This document shows, piece after piece, positions 1 through 5,313 of a stretch of 5,313 nucleotides of DNA. Under the pieces are notes generated by a model. That model searched no databases. It saw only the letters and a list, made by a program, of their open reading frames with translations, and was not told the DNA's origin. Numbering within the stretch: position 1 is the first letter of the stretch; each line of letters begins with the position of its first letter. This DNA is from JAGXLC01 sp046545815. GTDB lineage: Bacteria; Bacteroidota; Bacteroidia; Bacteroidales; UBA12077. The position numbers and the translations under genes were made by a program. The DNA lies in assembly GCA_046545815.1 (NCBI GenBank), contig JBKGZA010000209.1, forward strand, positions 1 to 5,313, given 5' to 3'.

Positions 1-1614
1 GTATGCAACAACACATCAACATCCAAACTGGTTTACGATTACATTTCCGGTTTTCATCGTGAAAACGAGGATGGCTCGGTGCAAATACAAAACGGGCGGC
101 TGCCTCTTTTCCGTAATTATGATGAATATAATAATCCCATATCCCGCCCCAACACGCTTTTAATTGACAGTGAGCAACTGGAATCCGGAGAGGCTCTGGA
201 CACAAATTTTCGTAAAATGGCCAGTGATGAAATAGAAAGGTATCGGAGGGAAATCATTGAGCGTACCGGTGATCCCAGACAAGCGGAAAACCTTACAGAC
301 CAGAATTTATTGCGCGAGGTGATGAATACCGTTGGCAAATCCGGCAGATTGGGAGAAAATATACGTTGCGTGGTTTCCGTATCCATGCTTACCGAAGGCT
401 GGGATTCCAACAACGTTACCCACGTGCTGGGGGTAAGAGCTTTCGGCACTCAATTGCTTTGTGAACAGGTTATCGGAAGGGCTTTACGGCGGCAATCTTA
501 TGATCTTAATGAAAATAGCCTTTTAAACGTAGAATATGCAGATGTTTTGGGAATACCATTTGATTTCACAGCCAAACCTGTAATAGCCCCTCCCCAACCG
601 CCGCGAGAAACAATACAAGTTAAAGCCGTCCGGCCTGACCGCGATCACCTGGAAATACAATTCCCCCGTGTGGAAGGATACCGGGTTGAATTGCCGGAAG
701 AAAGACTTACAGCTGAGTTTAACGAAGATTCCGTTTTGGAACTTAATCCCAATCTGGTAGGGCCTTCTAAAACAAAAAATGCAGGGATTATCGGGGAAGA
801 AGTGGATTTAAGCCTCAAACATCTTGAAAATATCCGCCGTTCCACGTTGATATTCCATATCACCCGCCGGTTGATCAATACCAAATGGCGCGACCCGGAC
901 GAAAAACCAAAAATGCATCTGTTCGGCCAGCTCAAAAGGATTACCAAACAATGGCTGGACCAATGCCTGATTTGTAAGGGCGATACCTATCCGGCTCAAT
1001 TGATGTACCAGGGACTGGCCGATATAGCCTGCGAACGGATCACGGCCGCCATTTCACGGGCTGAAACCAAAAAAGAACGGCCGGTTAAAGCAATCTTGGA
1101 TTCTTATAACCCAACTAGTTCAACCATCCATGTCAATTTCAACACTTCAAAAACCGAACGATGGCAAACTGATCCACGTAAATGCCATCTGAACTGGGTG
1201 ATCCTCGACAGTGACTGGGAAGCCGAATTCTGCCGGGTCGTGGAAAATCATCCGAAAGTGAAGGCTTATGTCAAAAACCACAACCTGGGACTGGAAGTCC
1301 CTTATCGTTATGGTGGTGAAAACAGGAGATATTACCCCGATTTTATTGTGCTGATAGATGATGGAAACGGAGAAAAAGACCTGCTTCATCTTGTGGTGGA
1401 GATCAAGGGCTTTCGCCGTGAAAACGCCAAAGATAAAAAGGAAGCCATGGAAAATTACTGGATACCCGGGGTGAATAATCTGGGCTCTTATGGCAGATGG
1501 ATTTTTGCAGAATTCAGAGATATATTCGAGATGGAAGAAGAATTTAGCAAAAAGATGGAAGAAGAACTCGACCAGTTGATTCAGGAAAAAACAGGAGAAG
1601 AAATTTCACAGTAA
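1..1614 (+). CDS. res: Type III restriction subunit (Res), C-terminal part
   Basis: This is the restriction and translocation subunit of a type III restriction-modification system, which uses ATP to move or signal along DNA and cleaves when sites lack Mod methylation. The frame is open from base 1 with no start, so the N-terminus, including the Walker A and DEAD-box motifs, lies upstream; 537 residues are visible. Residues 1-18 begin with VCNNTSTSKLVYDYISGF, a stretch I recall from this family. Superfamily 2 helicase motif V is TEGWDSNN (391-414, residues 131-138) and motif VI is QVIGRALRR (466-492). The C-terminal PD-(D/E)XK nuclease shows YYPDFIV (Asp at 1339) and VVEIKG (Glu at 1399, Lys at 1405), so the catalytic residues look intact. 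The last 25 residues are Glu/Lys-rich and probably helical. The GTG at 79 is internal, not the start. It resembles the long Res type NCBI calls BPTD_3080-like, from memory. The stop is TAA at 1612-1614. Confidence 0.93.
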   Translation, partial: VCNNTSTSKLVYDYISGFHRENEDGSVQIQNGRLPLFRNYDEYNNPISRPNTLLIDSEQLESGEALDTNFRKMASDEIERYRREIIERTGDPRQAENLTDQNLLREVMNTVGKSGRLGENIRCVVSVSMLTEGWDSNNVTHVLGVRAFGTQLLCEQVIGRALRRQSYDLNENSLLNVEYADVLGIPFDFTAKPVIAPPQPPRETIQVKAVRPDRDHLEIQFPRVEGYRVELPEERLTAEFNEDSVLELNPNLVGPSKTKNAGIIGEEVDLSLKHLENIRRSTLIFHITRRLINTKWRDPDEKPKMHLFGQLKRITKQWLDQCLICKGDTYPAQLMYQGLADIACERITAAISRAETKKERPVKAILDSYNPTSSTIHVNFNTSKTERWQTDPRKCHLNWVILDSDWEAEFCRVVENHPKVKAYVKNHNLGLEVPYRYGGENRRYYPDFIVLIDDGNGEKDLLHLVVEIKGFRRENAKDKKEAMENYWIPGVNNLGSYGRWIFAEFRDIFEMEEEFSKKMEEELDQLIQEKTGEEISQ

Positions 1615-1682
1615 ATAGAAAACCTCAACCATTTTGTTGAAGTCAACAAAATGGTAGAAAAGTTAAAATAAAAACTTTAGAT
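1615..1682 (+). other. res-to-DUF262 gene spacer, A-rich leader
   Basis: This 68-base spacer is the only non-coding stretch in the window. Its first half holds the perfect inverted repeat listed separately. Its second half (1656-1682) is A-rich (agaaaagttaaaataaaaac) and leads directly to the ATG at 1683. No AGGAGG-like ribosome binding site is present. That is common in Bacteroidota, where A-rich leaders without Shine-Dalgarno sequences are frequent. A TAAAAT at 1664-1669 resembles a -10 box, but the nearest -35-like element (TTGAAG, 1637-1642) is 21 bases away, and no Bacteroidota-type TAnnTTTG box is seen. I therefore do not call a promoter. The gene may be read through from res or driven by a promoter I cannot recognise. 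Confidence 0.6.
1628..1655. repeat. Perfect 13-bp inverted repeat between res and the DUF262 gene
   Basis: The left arm ACCATTTTGTTGA (1628-1640) and the right arm TCAACAAAATGGT (1643-1655) are exact reverse complements around a 2-base centre (AG). As RNA it would fold into a 12-bp stem with an AAGT tetraloop. It starts 13 bases after the res stop and ends 27 bases before the DUF262 start. On the + strand it is followed by A-rich sequence rather than a U-run, so it is not a canonical intrinsic terminator. It could be an operator for a dimeric repressor, an mRNA-stabilising or processing hairpin that separates expression of res from the downstream genes, or a trace of an insertion junction. 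The symmetry is directly visible; the role is not. Confidence 0.8.
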
Positions 1683-3566
1683 ATGTTTTATACTGCAAAG
1701 GAAGACCTAAATGAGTTATTGAAAAATGTAGATAAGGGAGAATTACAATTGCCCGAGTTTCAGAGAGATTTTGTATGGAACGATGAGGACGTACGGAATT
1801 TAATTGCTTCCGTAGCAAAAGGATTTCCAATCGGTGCTCTCTTAACTCTGGAAAGCGGAGGAAATGTTCAATTCAAGCCAAGGTTATTAACAGGTGTAGA
1901 TCCTGTGAATAAAAAACCAACCGAATATTTACTGGATGGTCAGCAAAGAATGACTTCTTTGTATCAGGCAACATTTAAGGAGAAACCCGTAAGAACTAAG
2001 TCTACAAGTGGCAAAATTATAGAACGGTATTATTATCTGGATATTAGAAAGGCAGTAGAAGAAGATAGGAGTTTTGAAGAGATAATCATTGGCGTTCCTG
2101 GAGATAAAAAAATACGTAGCAATTTTGGTAAAACCATTCTTCTCGATCTTTCCACACAAGAGGATGAATTTGAAAAAGATTTATTCCCTTTAAATAAAAT
2201 TTTTGATAATAGAAACTGGTTTTACGACTGGAGAGATTACTGGAGAGATAAAGAACGCGATGTAAATGATCTGGAACAGAAATTTGTAAGAGATGGAATA
2301 GTTGATACCATTAACCGATATGAAATGCCTATCATAAAACTTAAAAAGGAGAATACAAGAGAAGCAATATGTTTGGTTTTTGAAAAGGTAAATGTAGGCG
2401 GTAAAAAACTGGACGCTTTTGAATTAATTACAGCTATCTATGCTTCTGATAATTTCAATTTGAGAGAGGACTGGCGAGGTAATCCCAAAACAAATAAAAT
2501 TGGAAGAAGGGATAGAATTATTGGTACAAAACACAAATTTAATGTATTAACAAAATTAGCGAGCACTGATTTTCTTCAGGCTTGTACTCTTCTGCATACG
2601 CGTGAAAAAAGATTAAATAAAGCAAAAGAAGGTTATAAAGGAAAGGACTTGCCTAAAGTTTCCTGTACCCGTGATGCTTTGCTCGCATTGCCATTGGAAG
2701 CTTATAATAAATATGCTGATATTGTGGAGCAAGGTTTCCGTGAAACCGGTGCATTTCTTAATGAACAAAAAATTGTGTGGCATAAAGACGTTCCCTATCC
2801 CCCTCTAATTGTAGGATTAGCAGCTGCTTTTGCTATTTTGGGAAAAAAAGAACGATCGGCTGCTGATAAAGAAAAATTGGCTAAATGGTTTTGGTCAGTG
2901 ACTCTTGGGGAATTATACGGATCCACCACAGAATCAAGGTTAGCCCGCGATGTACCGGAGTTGGTAGATTGGATAAAGAATAATGGAAATATACCACGTT
3001 CACTTAATGAAGCATTATTCCAACAAAATCGTTTAAAGTCATTGCGCTCCAGACAATCTGCAGCTTACAAAGGCATACACGCTTTGATTATGAAACAAGG
3101 TTGCAGGGATTTTATAAGTGGAAGAGAGGCCGATATCATGACTTATTATGATGATAAAATTGACATTCATCACATTTTCCCGGTAGATTGGTGCAAAAAA
3201 GAGGGAATAGATCCCAAAATATTCAATTCTATTATCAATAAAACACCACTTTCAGCACAATCAAACAAATCTATCGGAAGCAAAGCTCCCTCAAAATATC
3301 TTAAAACAATTGAAGATAAACATGGATTATCACAAGCGCAATTGGATAGTATATTAAAAAGTCATCTAATTGAACCGGAATATCTCAGAAATGATAATTT
3401 TGATAGTTTTTTTAATGATCGTATGGAAAAACTTGCGAATCTTATCAGCAATACCATGTATAATAATGTAGTAAAAGAAACGGGTGCGAATGAAACTGAG
3501 TATGAACCTGATAATTTTGATGATCTTGTAGAAGAAACTATGTGGAATAATCAAGAAAACGAATAA
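1683..3566 (+). CDS. DUF262 + HNH nuclease (GmrSD/BrxU-like)
   Basis: This complete 627-residue protein probably acts as a modification-dependent or otherwise regulated DNA nuclease in phage defence. The N-terminal DUF262 domain (about residues 10-250, ParB/Srx-like fold) shows LPEFQRDFVW (23-32), GFPIGALLTLE (47-57) and the hallmark DGQQR (85-89, bases 1935-1949), linked in this family to nucleotide binding or hydrolysis. The motif VFEKVNVGGKKLDAFEL (232-248) is also typical. The C-terminal HNH/DUF1524-like domain carries DIHHIFP (494-500, first His at base 3168), then Asn519, PLS (522-524) and Asn528, matching the His-Asn-Asn pattern. Related GmrSD, BrxU and SspE proteins target glucosylated or otherwise modified DNA, or sense phosphorothioates; which, if any, applies here is unknown. 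The last about 29 residues are strongly acidic. ATG 1683 is the first in-frame start after a stop at 1638. The gene is AT-richer than res and most of mod, hinting at separate acquisition. It overlaps mod by one base. Confidence 0.92.
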   Translation: MFYTAKEDLNELLKNVDKGELQLPEFQRDFVWNDEDVRNLIASVAKGFPIGALLTLESGGNVQFKPRLLTGVDPVNKKPTEYLLDGQQRMTSLYQATFKEKPVRTKSTSGKIIERYYYLDIRKAVEEDRSFEEIIIGVPGDKKIRSNFGKTILLDLSTQEDEFEKDLFPLNKIFDNRNWFYDWRDYWRDKERDVNDLEQKFVRDGIVDTINRYEMPIIKLKKENTREAICLVFEKVNVGGKKLDAFELITAIYASDNFNLREDWRGNPKTNKIGRRDRIIGTKHKFNVLTKLASTDFLQACTLLHTREKRLNKAKEGYKGKDLPKVSCTRDALLALPLEAYNKYADIVEQGFRETGAFLNEQKIVWHKDVPYPPLIVGLAAAFAILGKKERSAADKEKLAKWFWSVTLGELYGSTTESRLARDVPELVDWIKNNGNIPRSLNEALFQQNRLKSLRSRQSAAYKGIHALIMKQGCRDFISGREADIMTYYDDKIDIHHIFPVDWCKKEGIDPKIFNSIINKTPLSAQSNKSIGSKAPSKYLKTIEDKHGLSQAQLDSILKSHLIEPEYLRNDNFDSFFNDRMEKLANLISNTMYNNVVKETGANETEYEPDNFDDLVEETMWNNQENE

Positions 3567-3568
3567 TG
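3564..3568 (+). promoter_or_regulatory. TAATG stop/start overlap coupling the DUF262 gene to mod
   Basis: The TAA stop of the DUF262-HNH gene (3564-3566) shares its last A with the ATG of mod (3566-3568). No clear Shine-Dalgarno sequence lies in the 20 bases before this ATG, only A-rich coding sequence. This arrangement favours termination-reinitiation, so mod translation may depend on translation of the nuclease gene. The ATG is supported as the mod start because the reading frame from it carries the lysine-rich N-terminus and then the family-typical NIPPAEYQS and YERRNRDLDPQLVWRGKDEQ stretches. No better start lies nearby. Confidence 0.75.
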
Positions 3569-5313
3569 GCAAAAAAGAAAAAAACCCAAAAATCCGTAGA
3601 ACATCTCAAACACGAAGAGGCAACCCGGAAAAATATACCCCCTGCGGAATACCAATCCATGGTATCCAAAGATGTTCAGAATCCGGTTCAGGTAACCTAT
3701 GAACGCCGCAACCGCGACCTGGATCCCCAACTGGTATGGCGAGGAAAGGATGAGCAGGACTGGTCGGATCTGGTTGTGCAGGCGCCACCCCTCTATATAC
3801 AGGAAAAAATCCATCCCAAAGTACTGATTGAAAATCTGAAGCGCCGGAGTGAAGAGGGAAAGAAAGCTACCGACACCCAGATGAGCCTCTTTGCCGATTT
3901 CAACGGCATGGAAGACCAGCAGAAGGAAACCGAATTTTACCAGCACGACAAGAACTGGACCAACCGGATGATCCTGGGGGATTCTTTGCAGGTTATGGCT
4001 TCGCTGGCCGAACGGGAAGGATTGCGTGGGAAAGTACAGTGCATTTATATCGATCCGCCTTATGGTATTAAGTTCAATTCCAATTTCCAGTGGTCAACTA
4101 CCAGTAGGGATGTAAAGGACGGGAAAGCCGAGCACATTACGCGTGAACCGGAACAGGTTAAAGCTTTTCGAGATACCTGGAGGGATGGCATCCATTCCTA
4201 CTTAACTTATTTGCGGGACAGATTGACCGTGACAAGAGATCTCCTTGCAGATTCAGGTTCTGTTTTTGTGCAGATTGGAGATGAAAATGTACATAGGGTA
4301 AGAGCTTTGATGGATGAAATTTTTGGAGAGGATAATTTTATAAGTCAAATTAACTTTAGGACAGCAATGACAAAACCTACAAAAGGTTTAAATAATGTTT
4401 TTGACTATATTGTATGGTACGCAAAATATAAAGATAGTTATAAATTTAGACCTCTTTATAATGAAAAAAAACAAACTGATGAAATATCAACTCATCAATT
4501 AAAAGCTAGTGTATTACAAAATGTTTATCCGTTTACTTTTAGAGGTACAAATTATAATCCTAGTAATGGATGGCGTTGTACAAAAGATGGATTAGAAAGA
4601 CTTGGGTATGCTAATAGATTATATCAAGCAGGTAATCTAAATGATAAAAGCGGAACATTGAAATTTATAAGAAAAAATTCTGATTTTCCATTCTCTCAAA
4701 TAGATAATACATGGAATCAACAGTCTTCGGAACAAAATAAAAGCTATGTTGTTCAAACAGCGGTAAAAATTATTATGAAGTGTGTATTAATGAGTTCAGA
4801 TGTAGGAGATTTAGTCCTTGATCCCACCTGCGGGTCAGGTACTACAGCTACCGTAGCTGAACAATGGGGTCGTCGCTGGATCACCATAGATACCTCCCGG
4901 GTTGCCTTGGCCTTGGCCCGGTCTAGGCTGATGGGCGCCAAATATCCATACTACATATTGGCAGATAGCAAAGTAGGACAGAAAAAAGAAGCAGAGCTTC
5001 AAAAGAAAGCGCCTTCGGACAAACCTACCTATGGCAATATCAGGCATGGCTTTGTTTACGAAAGGGTTCCGCACATTACGCTGAAATCCATTGCCAACAA
5101 TTCGGAAATCGATGTGATCTGGGACAAGTACCAGGAAACCATGGAGCCTTTGAGGGAAAAGCTGAATGCTGCCCTGAACACCAATTGGGAGGAATGGCAA
5201 ATACCCAGGAAAGCCAAAGAAGATTGGCCGAAAGAAGCCAAAGACCTGCATGCCCAGTGGTGGAAGCAACGCATCAACCGGCAGAAGGAGATCGATCAGT
5301 CCATTGCAAACAA
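3566..5313 (+). CDS. mod: Type III adenine-specific DNA methyltransferase (Mod), N-terminal part
   Basis: This is the modification and recognition subunit of the type III system. It transfers a methyl group from AdoMet to N6 of adenine in an asymmetric site and gives the Mod-Res complex its specificity. The frame runs open from ATG 3566 to the window end (582 codons); by memory the family is about 900-1000 residues, so roughly the last third is missing. The N-terminus is MAKKKKTQKS, followed by the family signature YERRNRDLDPQLVWRGKDEQ (residues 45-64). Catalytic motif IV is DPPY (163-166, bases 4052-4063). AdoMet-binding motif I is DPTCGSGTT (419-427, from base 4820), followed by WITID with the acidic Asp442. 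DPPY preceding motif I makes it beta class, as in EcoP1I and EcoP15I. The target-recognition region lies between them. Downstream, RHGFVYERVPHITLKSIANN is also family-typical. Mod follows res here, whereas classical EcoP systems have mod first. Confidence 0.95.
   Translation, partial: MAKKKKTQKSVEHLKHEEATRKNIPPAEYQSMVSKDVQNPVQVTYERRNRDLDPQLVWRGKDEQDWSDLVVQAPPLYIQEKIHPKVLIENLKRRSEEGKKATDTQMSLFADFNGMEDQQKETEFYQHDKNWTNRMILGDSLQVMASLAEREGLRGKVQCIYIDPPYGIKFNSNFQWSTTSRDVKDGKAEHITREPEQVKAFRDTWRDGIHSYLTYLRDRLTVTRDLLADSGSVFVQIGDENVHRVRALMDEIFGEDNFISQINFRTAMTKPTKGLNNVFDYIVWYAKYKDSYKFRPLYNEKKQTDEISTHQLKASVLQNVYPFTFRGTNYNPSNGWRCTKDGLERLGYANRLYQAGNLNDKSGTLKFIRKNSDFPFSQIDNTWNQQSSEQNKSYVVQTAVKIIMKCVLMSSDVGDLVLDPTCGSGTTATVAEQWGRRWITIDTSRVALALARSRLMGAKYPYYILADSKVGQKKEAELQKKAPSDKPTYGNIRHGFVYERVPHITLKSIANNSEIDVIWDKYQETMEPLREKLNAALNTNWEEWQIPRKAKEDWPKEAKDLHAQWWKQRINRQKEIDQSIAN
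4330..4813 (+). other. AT-rich target-recognition region within mod
   Basis: This block covers about residues 256-416 of Mod, between the catalytic half (ending near LMDEIFGEDNF) and motif I (VLDPTCGSG). In beta-class enzymes this interval holds the target-recognition domain that reads the DNA site. Hand counting of 4381-4800 gives 114 G+C in 420 bases (27%), against about 50-58% at 3901-4020 and 45-62% at 4861-5100. Codon choice also switches: Leu is mostly TTA and Arg mostly AGA inside, while CTG, CGC and CGG are common outside. The frame stays open, and family-like pieces such as VFDYIVWYAKYKDSYKFRPLY and the GN and DFPFSQIDNTW stretches remain, so this is a replaced homologous domain rather than an inserted foreign gene. 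Boundaries are approximate to a few tens of bases, and the left transition is more gradual. Confidence 0.65.

Noticed and set aside
79..81. GTG as a possible start of a 511-residue Res protein
   Set aside because: The same frame is open to base 1 and the upstream 26 codons encode family-typical sequence (VCNNTSTSKLVYDYISGF), so the GTG is internal and the gene is cut by the window edge.
1628..1660. Intrinsic terminator after res
   Set aside because: The hairpin is good, but it is followed by A-rich rather than U-rich RNA and the stem is AT-rich, so it is kept as an inverted repeat of unknown role.
1637..1669. Possible sigma-70 promoter (TTGAAG ... TAAAAT) before the DUF262 gene
   Set aside because: The spacing is 21 bases rather than about 17, and the -35-like element is part of the palindrome. 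Chance matches are expected in A/T-rich DNA.
3393..3521. Direct repeat GATAATTTTGAT at 3393-3404 and 3510-3521
   Set aside because: Both copies encode the short peptide DNFD in AT-rich coding DNA. Two 12-base matches with no further extension fit chance or a local acidic motif.
3551..3946. 131-codon open frame on the minus strand
   Set aside because: It lies opposite the N-terminal part of mod, whose conserved protein sequence explains the DNA. The minus-strand product has no recognisable domain.
4330..4813. Foreign gene or mobile element inserted into mod
   Set aside because: The frame stays open, no terminal repeats or target duplication are visible, and the encoded residues still resemble the family's recognition region. 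Domain replacement explains it better.
4835..5269. 144-codon and overlapping 73-codon minus-strand frames
   Set aside because: They are antisense to the conserved AdoMet-binding region and downstream part of mod, and look like chance open frames.

Overview
The window is one co-directional (+ strand) defence cassette with almost no non-coding DNA. In order it holds the 3' part of a type III restriction subunit gene (res, cut by the window start), a complete gene for a 627-residue DUF262 + HNH nuclease of the GmrSD/BrxU-like group, and the first 582 codons of a type III adenine methyltransferase gene (mod, cut by the window end). No RNA gene, transposase, integrase, CRISPR array or origin is visible.

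Organism: not identifiable with certainty. The res and mod protein families are widespread. The start codons at 1683 and 3566 have A-rich leaders with no convincing Shine-Dalgarno sequence. Backbone composition is middling (about 47-52% GC by hand counts of a few lines). Both points fit a Bacteroidota-like bacterium, but this is a weak inference.

Layout: bases 1-1614 encode the end of the Res translocase core (motifs V and VI) and its C-terminal PD-(D/E)XK nuclease. Bases 1615-1682 form a 68-base gap containing a perfect 13-bp inverted repeat with a 2-base centre (1628-1655). Bases 1683-3566 encode the DUF262-HNH protein in clearly AT-richer DNA. Its stop codon shares one base with the mod start (TAATG, 3564-3568). 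From 3566 to the end runs mod, a beta-class enzyme with DPPY before the AdoMet-binding motif. Its central recognition region (about 4330-4813) is only about 27% GC, while the flanking mod sequence is about 50%.

How the parts may work together: Mod and Res should form an ATP-dependent type III restriction-modification system that methylates adenine at an asymmetric site and cleaves unmodified DNA. The embedded DUF262-HNH protein resembles modification-dependent (type IV) nucleases. It could therefore attack phages whose modified bases block the type III enzyme. This two-layer reading is inferred from gene order and family knowledge. The two AT-rich blocks suggest a modular locus: a restriction backbone carrying an acquired accessory nuclease gene and an exchanged target-recognition domain.
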